Notes: a model not told the origin generated them from the letters alone. 64,000 nt of DNA from Cohnella zeiphila (GCF_014212055.1 NZ_JACJVO010000032.1:248001-312000), one strand, 5' to 3'. Positions 16,451 through 26,136 are shown, counted from the first letter of the stretch. Program-made: numbers and translations.

Positions 16451-17951
16451 CGAGCCGCTGGCGCTGCGGCGCCTGCGCAGTTTCTCGCTCGCTTCCCGCG
16501 GCTTCGTCGTCGTCGGCGAAGCGGAGAACGGACTTCAGGCGCTGGAGGCGATCGACCGGCTGCGGCCGGACATCGTCGTCACCGACATCGGCATGCCGGT
16601 CATGGACGGCCTGGAGCTGCTGCGGAGGCTTCAAGACAAGCCTGCTCCCCCCAAGGTCGTGCTGCTCACTTGCTATGAGGATTTCGCCAAAGCGCAATCG
16701 GCCATTCGCTACGGCGCCGAAGACTACTTGACCAAAGTGCTGCTCAGCGAGGAGGAGTTCGTGAAGTCGTTGGAAAAAACGGCCGAATCGCTGCGCAAGG
16801 AAATGGCCGGCTCCGAACGTCTGCTGCGGCTGCAGCTGCGGGAGCTGCTCCTGTATCCCTCGGAGGACAACGCCGCTTCCTTGAAGCGGGCCGGATTCGA
16901 CGCCGGGCAGGCGGCGATCGCGGTGATTCGCACGGAGCGGCCGCTGCCGTCCGGCTACGCCGAACAAGAGCTGTTCGCCGAAGCCGCGGGGGAAGGGCGC
17001 TGTCTGCCGGTTCAAATGTCCGCGTGCGTATGGTGCTTGGTATTCCGGTCCGCCCCGCATGTCCGGGACGGCGAGTTCTATGGCCGGTATCAAGCGCAAT
17101 GCGCGCGGATCGGCTCGCGGCTGCGGAAGGAGCAGCCGGCCGGCGGCTTCGTTGCGGCGGCGAGCGGCATCTGTTATCGGACGGAGGACCTTCCGTCCGC
17201 GTATCGGTGCGCTTGGGAGCGAAGCGAGGCCGGCTTCTACGAGGAGCAAGGCGAATGGATCGAGGGCGATCCCGGCCGCTCGTGGGTTCCCTACCCGGCG
17301 GAATCCTTTCGCCGTCTCCTGGCGGATATCGGCAGCGCCGCGGCGGCCGGCGACGGCGAGGAGGCGGCCGGCCTGCTGCGCCAATGGATGGCAGCCGTCT
17401 CCGAGGCGTACAGACCGGAGCCTGGGCAGGCGCGGCAGATGGCGCTCGAGCTGGCCGACCGGCTGGACGGCTTCGCGAAGGCGTCACCGGACGAAGCCGG
17501 GCCGGCCCCCGGGCTGACGGAGCGCCTGAGGCGGAAGGCGAACGAGGCTCTTCACGCCAAAGCGCTGCTCGAAGAAGCCGGCGCGCTCGCCGATCTGCTC
17601 GCCCGCCGGTATCCGGGCGGCAGCATGCGCAAGGAGATCAAGGAGGCGCTGCGCCTGATCGCGCGGCAGTATGCGGACATCGAGCTTGGCGAGGCGGCGC
17701 GCCGGGTGAACTTGAGCCCGAGCTGGTTCGCGGCCTTGTTCCGCAACGAGACGGGCCGCAGCTTCCATGACTACGTACAGCAATACCGGCTCGATCAAGC
17801 CCGCAAGCTGCTGGAAACAACCGATCTGAAAGTATACGAGATCGCTCAGCGGGTCGGCATTCCCAATTCGCGCTATTTCTCCCGCTTATTCCTGGAGCAT
17901 GCGGGCGCTCCGCCGCTCGATTACCGGAAACGCGCCTCGGGTTCGACCTGA
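16416..17951 (+). CDS. Response regulator, YesN-like with AraC-type DNA-binding domain
   Basis: A 511-residue regulator. The start at 16416 (MDQAFKLLLVDDEPLAL) is 9 bp after GGAGG; an ATG at 16407 is too close to it. The receiver domain has acidic residues at 11-12 and phospho-acceptor Asp57 in VTDIGMPVMDG. A long middle region has no clear motif, as in other YesN proteins. The C-terminal AraC domain is clear (IELGEAARRVNLSPSWFAAL, then QARKLLETTDLKVYEIAQRV and SRYFSRLFLEHAGAPPLDYR). It probably activates the upstream transporter genes and the glycosidase in response to the kinase. Confidence 0.93.
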   Translation: MDQAFKLLLVDDEPLALRRLRSFSLASRGFVVVGEAENGLQALEAIDRLRPDIVVTDIGMPVMDGLELLRRLQDKPAPPKVVLLTCYEDFAKAQSAIRYGAEDYLTKVLLSEEEFVKSLEKTAESLRKEMAGSERLLRLQLRELLLYPSEDNAASLKRAGFDAGQAAIAVIRTERPLPSGYAEQELFAEAAGEGRCLPVQMSACVWCLVFRSAPHVRDGEFYGRYQAQCARIGSRLRKEQPAGGFVAAASGICYRTEDLPSAYRCAWERSEAGFYEEQGEWIEGDPGRSWVPYPAESFRRLLADIGSAAAAGDGEEAAGLLRQWMAAVSEAYRPEPGQARQMALELADRLDGFAKASPDEAGPAPGLTERLRRKANEALHAKALLEEAGALADLLARRYPGGSMRKEIKEALRLIARQYADIELGEAARRVNLSPSWFAALFRNETGRSFHDYVQQYRLDQARKLLETTDLKVYEIAQRVGIPNSRYFSRLFLEHAGAPPLDYRKRASGST

Positions 17952-17984
17952 GGAAGACGACTTAGAACAAGGAGTGAGTTCTCC

Positions 17985-20714
17985 ATGTCCGAATACGAGA
18001 AGCTGCGAGCCTCGTTCGCATCCGCCCATCCGCCGCGAAGCCTGTTTCCCCTGCTGTGGCTGCATGGAGACGAAAGGGAAACCGAAGAGGCGATCCGGGC
18101 GGAAGTGGCGGCCATGGACGATGGCGGCGCCGGCGGCTTCGTTATCGAATCGCGGCCGCACAACGATTACTTGGGCGAGCGCTGGTGGCGCGACGTCGGC
18201 TTTTGCCTGGACGAGGCCGCGAAGCGCGGCTTGGACGTCTGGATATTCGACGAGGAATATTACCCGTCCGGCATCGCCGGAGGCAAAGTGCTGGAAGGGC
18301 ACCCGGAGAGCCGGATGAAGGTGCTGATCAAGCAAAGCGCCGAGTGGCGCGAAGCGGAAGACTGGGCGCCGCCGGCCGAAGAGCGTCCGATGGAGAAGCT
18401 GCTTCGAATCGTCTGCGCGACCGGCGGCTCCGGGGAGAACGAGCGGGTCGTTTTTCGGACGGAGGAGGAGTTCGGCGCCTGGCGGGAAGCCGTTCGCAAG
18501 GAAGGGAAACCCGGGCGGGCTTGGAACGTTCATCGAATCGGCCTGACCTCGTCGTGGAGCGGCCGCATGTTCGAGAAAATGGTCGATTATATCGATCCGG
18601 AGGTGACCGACCGGTTCATCTCCATCACCTACGAGGAGACGAAGCGCCGGTTGGCTCCTTATTGGGGAACGACGATCAAAGGCTTTTTCGGTGACGAGAC
18701 GAGCTTCGAAAATTTCGCCTCCTACGACATGCTGTTCGGAGAGAAGACGCCCTGCTTCCCTTGGACCCGTCTGCTGGAGTCGTCGTTCCGCGACGCCAAA
18801 GGCTACGATCTGCTCGACTGGGCCGACTTGCTCTGGTACGACGTCGACGGCAAAGAGGACCGGCCGGTCCGCTTCGATTATATGGACCGGATGACGAAGC
18901 TGTTCTCCGATCATTTCTTCGGACGCATCCAATCGTGGTGCCATCGCAACGGCGTCGCGTTCATCGGCCATGTGGTCGAGGACAATCATGCGCATATGCA
19001 CCACGGGTTCGGCGTCGGCCACTTTTTTCGCAGCACGAAGCGGTTCGATATGGGCGGCTACGACTTCGTGCTGCGTCAGCTTGACTCGGAACAGAAACGG
19101 GCGCCGTACGAGGAATGTTATCCGCAATTCCAGACGTACCGGGACGAGCCCTACCGGAACTTCTTCCACTTCACGCTGCCCAAGCTGGCGCAGTCCGCGG
19201 CCCATCTGGAGCTCGGGACCGATCTGGTCATGTGCGAGAATTTCGGCGCTTACGGCTGGGACCTCGGCCTTCGCGAGATGAAATGGCTGACCGACTGGAT
19301 GACGGCCCGGGGAACGAACTGGTACGTCCCCCATGCCTTCTCGCCGTTGTTTCCGGATTCCGACTGCCCCCCGCATTTCTATGCGGGAGGCCGCAATCCG
19401 CAGTGGCCCTTTTTCCGCCAATGGGCGGACTATGCGAACCGCTCGTGCCTCATGCTGAAGGGTGCGGACCATATCGCCTCCGTTGCCGTGCTGTATCCGG
19501 CCGAATCGCATTGGTGCGGCGATCGGGATCGTCTTGACGACGTCTGCCGGGCCCTTGCCGAGCATCAGTACGATTTCGATATTTTATCGTGCGACCTGCT
19601 GGCCGATCGCGAGCGGTGCAAGATTCAAGACGGCGCGCTTCGCATCGGCAAAGAGACTTTCCGGGCCGTCGTGCTGCCGGGCTTAGAGACGCTGCCGCTG
19701 GAGGCGGCCGTGCGGATCGCCGAATTCGCGGAAACGGGAGGGCACGTGCTGGAGGTAGAAGAGACGGCGAAATTCGAATGCGGCGGACGCCACGCGGAAT
19801 TGGCCGCGGCGCTGTCGGGTCCGGCATTCCCGAAGCGACCCGTTCCGATCGCCGAACTCGGCCGGGAGCTTCGCGGGAAGCTGGAGCCCGGAATCGCCGC
19901 CGGGTCGTTTTTCCCGGAATTGCGGTACTGCCATTACCGGCATGAAGACTGCGACGTCTTCTTCTTGCGCAACGAGGGCATGGCGGCGGTCTTGGAAGAT
20001 GCCATCGTCTTGCCTGCCGCAGGCAATCTTGAACTTTGGCATCCGATGACGGGGCGAATCGAGGAGCCGGACGATTACCGGATCGAAGAAGGCCGCACGG
20101 TCGTTCCGCTTCGGCTTGAGCCTTACGAGGCCGTATTCGCGGTCGTGCGTCCCGCGGCCCCTGCCGCGAATGGTTCATCGCCGCGCACGGCGTTCTCGGC
20201 CGCGGATCGGCCTTCGTCCTCGCATCGGGCAGCGGTTGCGAAGACGGCTTCGGCGCCGAAGCTGGAAAAGTGGGACGTCGTAGACATCCGCACGCCGCTG
20301 GACTCGGTCTCCGTGCCGGACGACCTGAGCGCATTCGGCTTGGGAGACTGGCAGGAGCGTTCCGAGCTCGCCGGGTTCTCGGGCACCGTCGTCTACGAGA
20401 CGACTCTCGCCCCGGAGCAGGCTCGGTCGCTGCCGCAGGACGACTCGCCCGTCGAGCTGAATCTTGGCGAGGTCGGGGAAATCGCCGTCTTGACCCTCGA
20501 AGGCGTGCACGAGACGTTCCTTCCTCTTCTTTGTCCGCCTTACCGCTGGGAGCTTCCGGTCTCGCTTCTCCGGGAAGGCGCCCGGATCCGCGTGGCGGTG
20601 ACCAATACGCTCGGCAGCTCCTTCCGGGACGACCATTTCCGCAGGGAGAAGCCCGCTCCGTCCGGACTGCTCGGACCGGTTACGCTGTCCGCCCCGAAAC
20701 CGCCGGGCGATTGA
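17985..20714 (+). CDS. Large glycoside hydrolase, GH106-like (alpha-L-rhamnosidase type)
   Basis: A 909-residue protein without a signal peptide, so probably cytoplasmic. The N-terminal barrel has LFPLLWLHGDERETEEAIRA and GLDVWIFDEEYYPSGIAGG, resembling the 'DE.GYPSG.AGG' strand of GH106 rhamnosidases and relatives; later segments are TIKGFFGDETSFENF, HVVEDNHAHMHHG and MCENFGAYGWDLGLREMKW with candidate acidic residues. The C-terminal ~200 residues look like a beta-sandwich (LNLGEVGEIAVLTLEGVHET). It would process an imported oligosaccharide. Family membership is by motif resemblance only; a related uncharacterised family is possible. It starts 33 bp after the regulator gene with a good ribosome site (AACAAGGAGTGAG). 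Confidence 0.72.
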   Translation: MSEYEKLRASFASAHPPRSLFPLLWLHGDERETEEAIRAEVAAMDDGGAGGFVIESRPHNDYLGERWWRDVGFCLDEAAKRGLDVWIFDEEYYPSGIAGGKVLEGHPESRMKVLIKQSAEWREAEDWAPPAEERPMEKLLRIVCATGGSGENERVVFRTEEEFGAWREAVRKEGKPGRAWNVHRIGLTSSWSGRMFEKMVDYIDPEVTDRFISITYEETKRRLAPYWGTTIKGFFGDETSFENFASYDMLFGEKTPCFPWTRLLESSFRDAKGYDLLDWADLLWYDVDGKEDRPVRFDYMDRMTKLFSDHFFGRIQSWCHRNGVAFIGHVVEDNHAHMHHGFGVGHFFRSTKRFDMGGYDFVLRQLDSEQKRAPYEECYPQFQTYRDEPYRNFFHFTLPKLAQSAAHLELGTDLVMCENFGAYGWDLGLREMKWLTDWMTARGTNWYVPHAFSPLFPDSDCPPHFYAGGRNPQWPFFRQWADYANRSCLMLKGADHIASVAVLYPAESHWCGDRDRLDDVCRALAEHQYDFDILSCDLLADRERCKIQDGALRIGKETFRAVVLPGLETLPLEAAVRIAEFAETGGHVLEVEETAKFECGGRHAELAAALSGPAFPKRPVPIAELGRELRGKLEPGIAAGSFFPELRYCHYRHEDCDVFFLRNEGMAAVLEDAIVLPAAGNLELWHPMTGRIEEPDDYRIEEGRTVVPLRLEPYEAVFAVVRPAAPAANGSSPRTAFSAADRPSSSHRAAVAKTASAPKLEKWDVVDIRTPLDSVSVPDDLSAFGLGDWQERSELAGFSGTVVYETTLAPEQARSLPQDDSPVELNLGEVGEIAVLTLEGVHETFLPLLCPPYRWELPVSLLREGARIRVAVTNTLGSSFRDDHFRREKPAPSGLLGPVTLSAPKPPGD

Positions 20715-20799
20715 GGCGTACCCGCGGACAGGCGCGATGGCTGGAGGAACGGGGGGCGGGCGGAGGAGCTCTTCGCGGGTTCATCATTGGATAACGAAT

Positions 20800-21264
20800 T
20801 CAGGAACCGTTCCGATCTGTCGCGAATCGGTTCCGAAACGCGTATTGAAGCGCCATGCCGACCGCCACTCCCACGGCCAAACCCAATATCCCCAACCACA
20901 TCGCGCCAAGAAAGTAGGGCGAATAAATGACTCCGATCGTAGCGAAAAATGCCCCGAAAACAAAAGGGAACACGGCATAAGGCTTCGTGCCCCCTCCTGC
21001 ATCCTTAAAGGCGTCCCAGATCCCATACATGTAAACGCAGGGGTAGAACATCAGCCATTGATAATCCGTCTGGTCGATCGTTCCCCGGATGTCCCCATGA
21101 AAGCTGGAAATAATGATCAGGTTCAAGTTGGACTGGGCGTTGATCAGAAATTCCATGACGATCAATAGCGTCCCCTTGATATATTTGCCGTTGCGGAACT
21201 GGCCGAATCCGGGCAGGGCGATGCTCCACAACATCGCTTCGGCGACGCGAGAAGATTTATGCAT
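20800..21264 (-). CDS. Conserved small membrane protein (about 154 aa)
   Basis: A 154-residue protein with about four hydrophobic segments. The start MHKSSRVAEAMLWSIALPGFGQFRNGKYIKG resembles TM2-like membrane proteins, where 'PGFGQF.NG.Y.KG' is the short loop between two helices; LMFYPCVYMYGIWDAFKDA follows in the middle. Related proteins occur beside sporulation or germination genes in Bacillales as I recall, and here it follows a DUF3231 gene (22 bp gap, same strand) and is near a GerA gene. GAGGCGAGGG is the ribosome site. No specific function can be given. It is convergent with the glycosidase gene. Confidence 0.8.
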   Translation of the reverse strand: MHKSSRVAEAMLWSIALPGFGQFRNGKYIKGTLLIVMEFLINAQSNLNLIIISSFHGDIRGTIDQTDYQWLMFYPCVYMYGIWDAFKDAGGGTKPYAVFPFVFGAFFATIGVIYSPYFLGAMWLGILGLAVGVAVGMALQYAFRNRFATDRNGS

Positions 21265-21286
21265 GGGCGTTCCCTCGCCTCGCCGG

Positions 21287-22324
21287 TTATTTGGAAGACA
21301 AAGCTTCGCGGTCCGCCGCTTGCGGCGGCTGCTCCATCCAACCGAAGTCGATCATGGTGTTCGCGCCGTCTTCGACATAATTTCCCACTTCCGCCATAAA
21401 TCTTGCGAAGATCATGGCCAAGTCATGTCTCGCGCTGAACGAAAGGGCGTTGCCGTAAGACCGGATCCGTACCATGAACATGTCGATCTTGTGGAACAGC
21501 ATGATTTTATCGGAGAACGGGGAGAAGGTGGAGTCCGTGACCAAGTGGTCCAGACTCGGATGGGACGGCAAGTCGTCTTTCTGCAGCACTTTATTTAAAA
21601 CCACGATGTGTTTGGAGGCGATCCCTTTTCCTCTTTGGAAGTAATGGCGGACTTGTTCGATTTTGGCCGATTGGCAGAAGCCGGTCAGAATGGCGCTGCT
21701 GATCGCATTGTTCTCGACGTTGTCGTAAATATGGGTGATTTCCAACGCCTGAAGCGGTCGAACATCCCCGAAAAAACCGTTCATAAACGATTGCTTTTCG
21801 ACGAAATCGATTGTTTTGGGCGTCGGGATGAGGGGCGGTTTAATCAAATAACCTTTCTCTTCCAATAATTGGTTGACATCGTTCATCAATTTGATGGTCG
21901 CCACGAGGAGATCGGTAAAAAAGTCGCGAACGTCAGGCCGGCTTACCAAAGGTATGGCAATTCCGTACACGCTGAGCCCGGCTTTGCCCGTATATTTCAA
22001 GTAATGGGGATAGAACTCGTCGTCAAAAAGCCGGGGCGCTCCCATATTCACGTCCTGCTCGCTGAAGCCGGCCGGAAGCGGATAGCCTTCGCGGTCGAAC
22101 AGGTCCGCGACGATTTGCGTGGCCCATTCGGCTACCCGAAGGCCCTCGACCAAAACGGATCGAATGTCGCGATCGTCCACGTTTTGGAGAAAATAAGGCA
22201 GAATCCGGCAGGCCATGTTATTCCCCATGTATGTCGCCCATAACTTCCCGATTTCGGCCGAGGTTAATTTAGAGGACATGCTTTCAGTCGTCAGGTTTTC
22301 GCGCAAGGATTCAAGCTTAATCAC
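21287..22324 (-). CDS. DUF3231 family protein
   Basis: A 345-residue protein starting with GTG at 22324, 11 bp after AGGAGGAGG. The first part (LTSAEIGKLWATYMGNNMAC, RILPYFLQNV, LFDREGYPLPAGF) and the second part (GVSY-like helices around AILTGFCQSAKIEQVRHYFQRGK, VTDSTFSPFSDKIMLFH, FARFMAEVGNYVEDGANTMI) show two ferritin-like four-helix units typical of DUF3231, a Bacillales family related to coat/ferritin-like proteins and without known function. It is transcribed divergently from gerA with 152 bp between them, which could hold a shared sporulation promoter; I could not identify one by eye. Confidence 0.88.
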   Translation of the reverse strand: MIKLESLRENLTTESMSSKLTSAEIGKLWATYMGNNMACRILPYFLQNVDDRDIRSVLVEGLRVAEWATQIVADLFDREGYPLPAGFSEQDVNMGAPRLFDDEFYPHYLKYTGKAGLSVYGIAIPLVSRPDVRDFFTDLLVATIKLMNDVNQLLEEKGYLIKPPLIPTPKTIDFVEKQSFMNGFFGDVRPLQALEITHIYDNVENNAISSAILTGFCQSAKIEQVRHYFQRGKGIASKHIVVLNKVLQKDDLPSHPSLDHLVTDSTFSPFSDKIMLFHKIDMFMVRIRSYGNALSFSARHDLAMIFARFMAEVGNYVEDGANTMIDFGWMEQPPQAADREALSSK

Positions 22325-22476
22325 GGAAGCCGCACCTCCTCCTGTTTTTCTTAGTTTTTGACACCGTCGATGGCTTTATCCATTCTGGAGAGTTTAAATC
22401 ATCGTGTTAAACCAAACAATGAAGGACGTGCATCATAAAACCATTTAGCTCATTCAACAAGGGAGAGTGGTCGGGA

Positions 22477-24090
22477 GTGTTCAGACGAGGAATGTTCAGA
22501 CGAAGAGCCCCAAAGAAGACCACTTTTTCCCATGCGGACTCTTCGAATCGCCGTCAAGAGGAGGAGTTCCGGGATGCCAAACTGAGCGGAAGGCTGGAGG
22601 AAGTCGTCGAAGCGATCCAGCGTCTGCTGGGGGCAAACGATGATTTCGTTATTCGCCGTCTTCACGTGTTCGGCCGTTATCCCGCTGCGATTTTTTACTT
22701 TACGAACATGGTCAATCAGTTGGAAATCAATAAAGACGTGCTTAAAGCGCTTATGTACCCTGCGCCGCGGTTACGGGACGACATCTCGGGAGAACGGCTA
22801 AAGGAAGCCATATTTCTGGACTCGCTTTCTCATACCGAGGTAACTTTAAAGCGTTCGTTAGACTCCCTTATCGACGGAATCCTGCGCGGCAAGACAGTCG
22901 TCGCGGTCGAAGGGGTGGATGAAGCTTTCGTTATTAATACGCGGAGCCTGGAGAGGCGGGCCATCGAAACCCCGGCGACAGAGCAAGTCATTCGGGGTCC
23001 GCGCGAAGGATTCATCGAGCTGCTGGATACGAACCTTTCCTTGATTCGGTATCGACTGCAAACCAGCGACTTGAAAATCAAATCGATGACGATCGGCCGC
23101 GAAACTCGATCCAGAGTGGCCATCTGCTACCTGGAGGGCGTTGCCAACCCCGATCTGATAAAGGAAGTGAATCATCGCCTCTCCCAGATCGATATCGGCG
23201 CGGTGCTCGACTCCGGTTATCTCGAACAGTACATAGAGGACAATCACTTTTCTCCGTTTCCGCAGATGCAGTATACGGAACGGCCGGACAAGGTCGTCGC
23301 CAATCTGCTGGAGGGAAGAGTCGCCATAATGGTCGACGGATCGCCGCTCGCTCTGGTCGTTCCGACCGTATTCAACCAGTTCTACCAGACGGTCGAGGAC
23401 TATACGGAACGCTTTCTGCTGATGAGCGCGATTCGTCTGGCACGGATGCTTGCGCTCGTGTTCTCGCTCATCTTCCCGTCGTTATATGTCGCGATCATTT
23501 CCTTCAACCCGGAGCTCATCCCGACGGAGTTCGCGGTCGCGGTGGCGGGGGGGCGCGCCGGCGTGCCGTTTCCGGCCGTCATCGAGGTGCTGGCGATGGA
23601 AGTGTCGATGGAGGTGCTGCGGGAAGCGACGATTCGCTTGCCTCAGCAAGTCGGCGGAGCGCTCTCCATCGTCGGCGTGCTTGTCGTGGGCCAAGCCGCG
23701 GTATCGGCCGGCTTTGCCAGCCCGATCACGGTCGTCATCATCGCTCTGACGACGATCGGATCCTTCGCGACTCCGGCCTTTAATGCAGCTTTGGCGCTGC
23801 GGCTGCTGCGGTTTCCGCTCGTCATTCTGGCCGGGACATTCGGTTTGTACGGGATTATGCTCGGGCTCATCCTCATCCTCAACCATATGTTATCGCTCAA
23901 ATCGTTCGGCGTTCCCTACTTAGCCCCATACACTCCCGGCAGCTTTCAGGGCATGAAGGACCTGATCGTCCGTGCGCCGTTAAGATCGATGTGGCGACGC
24001 CCGAAGTTTCTCTTCTCAGGCGATAAACAGCGGGTTGATCAAAACGCGGAGCAAAAAAACGATGTGCTCGATCCGCGTAAAAAGTCTTAG
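22477..24090 (+). CDS. GerA-family spore germination protein, A subunit
   Basis: A 537-residue GerAA-type protein, probably starting at GTG 22477 after AAGGGAGAG. The hydrophilic N-terminal half has RLKEAIFLDSLSHTEVTLKR, GKTVVAVEGVDEAFVINTRS and GPREGFIELLDTNLSLIRYR, the hallmark of GerAA. The C-terminal half has about five membrane segments (RFLLMSAIRLARMLALVFSL, FPAVIEVLAMEVSMEVLREA, GALSIVGVLVVGQAAVSAGF). These proteins sit in the inner spore membrane as part of nutrient receptors with GerAB and GerAC. Neither partner gene is adjacent, so this is an orphan A subunit that may work with partners encoded elsewhere. Confidence 0.93.
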   Translation: MFRRGMFRRRAPKKTTFSHADSSNRRQEEEFRDAKLSGRLEEVVEAIQRLLGANDDFVIRRLHVFGRYPAAIFYFTNMVNQLEINKDVLKALMYPAPRLRDDISGERLKEAIFLDSLSHTEVTLKRSLDSLIDGILRGKTVVAVEGVDEAFVINTRSLERRAIETPATEQVIRGPREGFIELLDTNLSLIRYRLQTSDLKIKSMTIGRETRSRVAICYLEGVANPDLIKEVNHRLSQIDIGAVLDSGYLEQYIEDNHFSPFPQMQYTERPDKVVANLLEGRVAIMVDGSPLALVVPTVFNQFYQTVEDYTERFLLMSAIRLARMLALVFSLIFPSLYVAIISFNPELIPTEFAVAVAGGRAGVPFPAVIEVLAMEVSMEVLREATIRLPQQVGGALSIVGVLVVGQAAVSAGFASPITVVIIALTTIGSFATPAFNAALALRLLRFPLVILAGTFGLYGIMLGLILILNHMLSLKSFGVPYLAPYTPGSFQGMKDLIVRAPLRSMWRRPKFLFSGDKQRVDQNAEQKNDVLDPRKKS

Positions 24091-24138
24091 AAAATCGCCA
24101 TCATGATCCCGGCGAGGACAACCTAACAATTGGAATCG

Positions 24139-24163
24139 CTCCCGCCTTGTCGGCGGGAGTTTC
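24139..24163 (+). terminator. Hairpin after gerA
   Basis: CTCCCGCC pairs with GGCGGGAG around a short loop. Only a short T run follows, so termination is uncertain; it may be an mRNA 3' end. Confidence 0.5.
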
Positions 24164-24189
24164 GCCGTTCGGGCAGGGAGGCTGGCGGG

Positions 24190-25677
24190 ATGGAGAGAAG
24201 GGCGGGGCGCGTCGCCGCCTGGGCATCGATCATACGGCAAGCGTTCGAGCTGAAGAGAGCCGCTCTGCCCTGGGGCCGGGCGATCGGAGCGGGGTTGAGC
24301 CTCGGCTTGCCGTCGCTGGTCGGCTGCGTCTTGGGGGATTTTCCGTCCGGCATGCTGGCGGGAACGGGCGGCTTTGCCTACTTGTACGCCGGCAAGGAAC
24401 CGTATGCCCTCCGGTCCAAGAAGCTGTTCTGGGCCGCGCTCGGCCTGGCCTTGTCGGTTGCGTCGGGAACGCTGCTGGCTTCGAATCCGGTTTTGGCGGC
24501 TCTTTATCTCGGAGCGTTCGGCGGCTTCGTCACGTTTCTGTTCGGCGCTTTGTCCTATAAGGGACCGGGGGCGCTGTTTTTCGTCATGGCCTTTTTGCTG
24601 GGGTCCGCCATGCCGGTTGATTCTTCTCAAGCTTTCCAGCGGGGAGGGCTGGCGCTTGCGGGCGGGCTTCTCGCCTGGGCGATCGGGATGCTCGGCTGGT
24701 TCGCCGGTCCCCGCGCGCCGGAGGAACAGGCGATCTCGAGACTATACGGCCGACTGGCGCAGGCGCTGAATGCGGTCGGAACCGCCTCTTATGAAGAAGC
24801 GAGGCACGACGCTCTGCTCCAGCTGTACGAGACGGAAGCGATATTCGTCTCCACATGGGTGCCCCGGAGGGCCAATGAGACGTTCGGGAAGCTGCAGGCG
24901 CTGTTCCGGCAGGCGAACGCCATCTACCTGGAGATGAACCGCTTCGCTTCGGCGAGCCGGGGGACGCTGCCGCCTGCTTTGGGACAGGCGGCCGGCGCGA
25001 TCGCGAATGCGGTTCGGCGGGGAAGAGCCGATCGGGTGAGGGAGCTTCCGGAAGCGGACGGCCTGGAACGGTTGGAGCTGACGGGAAGCATTCGACAGTC
25101 GGCGCGCATCTGGAACGGCGCAGCGCCCCCGGAGGAGAGAAGCAAACCCTGCGCGAGAAGGACGCCGCTGCGGACCATTCTGCTCGGCGCGCTCGACCGC
25201 AACTCCATCGTGCTCCTGCTATCGCTAAGGTTCGCCGCCGTTCTCGCCTTCGCCGCGCTGATCGCCCGCGGATTGGAGTTGAACCGCTCCTACTGGGTGC
25301 CGCTATCCTGCGCGTCGGTCATGCTGGGGGCGACCGTCCTCGCCACGTTTCATCGGGCGATCCAGCGTTCGATCGGCACGATGATCGGCATCCTGGCGGC
25401 GAGCGCCATTTTGTCGCTCCGACCCGAAGGGTACGTCGTCTCGTTTGCCATCATGCTGTTCACCTTCGGGGCCGAGCTGTTTCTCGTTCGCAATTACGCG
25501 ATTACGGTGCTGTTCGTTACCCCGAACGCCCTGCTCATGGCGGAAGCGAACAGCCGTATCCAAGACACGGTCTGCTTCGCCGGCGCCCGGCTGACGGACG
25601 TGCTCGTCGGAAGTCTGATCGGGCTCGCCGGCGTTCTCTTGATCGGCAGGAGGTCCGCTTCCAGCCGAATCCCGTAA
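24190..25677 (+). CDS. FUSC family inner-membrane protein
   Basis: A 495-residue protein, start MERRAGRVAAW at 24190 after GGGAGGCTGG. It has two groups of hydrophobic segments (residues ~35-180 and ~350-490) separated by a soluble helical region, the layout of fusaric-acid-resistance/aromatic-efflux (FUSC/AaeB) proteins. ELNRSYWVPLSCASVMLGAT with the nearby FHRAIQRSIGTMIGI matches the second FUSC module ('R.YW..lt...v......t..R...R..GT..G'). Family members are implicated in export of aromatic acids or other anions. No regulator is adjacent; the following small gene overlaps its transcription unit. Confidence 0.85.
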   Translation: MERRAGRVAAWASIIRQAFELKRAALPWGRAIGAGLSLGLPSLVGCVLGDFPSGMLAGTGGFAYLYAGKEPYALRSKKLFWAALGLALSVASGTLLASNPVLAALYLGAFGGFVTFLFGALSYKGPGALFFVMAFLLGSAMPVDSSQAFQRGGLALAGGLLAWAIGMLGWFAGPRAPEEQAISRLYGRLAQALNAVGTASYEEARHDALLQLYETEAIFVSTWVPRRANETFGKLQALFRQANAIYLEMNRFASASRGTLPPALGQAAGAIANAVRRGRADRVRELPEADGLERLELTGSIRQSARIWNGAAPPEERSKPCARRTPLRTILLGALDRNSIVLLLSLRFAAVLAFAALIARGLELNRSYWVPLSCASVMLGATVLATFHRAIQRSIGTMIGILAASAILSLRPEGYVVSFAIMLFTFGAELFLVRNYAITVLFVTPNALLMAEANSRIQDTVCFAGARLTDVLVGSLIGLAGVLLIGRRSASSRIP

Positions 25678-25779
25678 TTGATGGCCCGTACGCTTCGCAG
25701 CCAGGCACGGCTCCTGGCGCTGATCTTCACGCAGCGGCCGGCGGGGAAGCCGCCCTCGGACAGCAGGGAGACGAGGGAC

Positions 25780-26136
25780 ATGAAAACCCATCTGTCCAAT
25801 CTGGCAACGGTCTACGCTACGGCGACGGGAGAAATTCCAAGGAACGAGAAGGAGCTGAAGCGGCTGCTGCCGACGGTCTGGTCGATCGATCAGTTCGGCT
25901 ATCTGTTGAATGCCTACGCCCGCGATCCGTGGCGGGAGACGATGGAGGACGGGGAGCTCGCCTTGCTGCTGCTCGCGCTGGAGAGGATGGCGCAAAGCGC
26001 GGACTGGGGGCATCCGCTGCCGATGCCGGAGCTTCCCGCGCTCGCCGGACAGCCGAGGCTTCGGGAGGAAATCGCGTCGCTGGGACAGTCTCTGGACGGA
26101 AGCCTGGAGCGGGAGGGGGAACCGGCAACCTCTTAA
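25780..26136 (+). CDS. Hypothetical protein of about 118 aa
   Basis: I do not recognise a family. The best start is ATG 25780 (MKTHLSNLATVYATATGEI) after GGGAGACGAGGGAC; the frame is open upstream to 25678, directly after the FUSC stop, but without a ribosome site. The protein is soluble, acidic and mostly helical by composition, with LPTVWSIDQFGYLLNAYARD and a Leu-rich stretch (ELALLLLALERMAQ). It lies between the FUSC gene and tag, on the same strand, 102 bp after the former. Confidence 0.6.
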   Translation: MKTHLSNLATVYATATGEIPRNEKELKRLLPTVWSIDQFGYLLNAYARDPWRETMEDGELALLLLALERMAQSADWGHPLPMPELPALAGQPRLREEIASLGQSLDGSLEREGEPATS

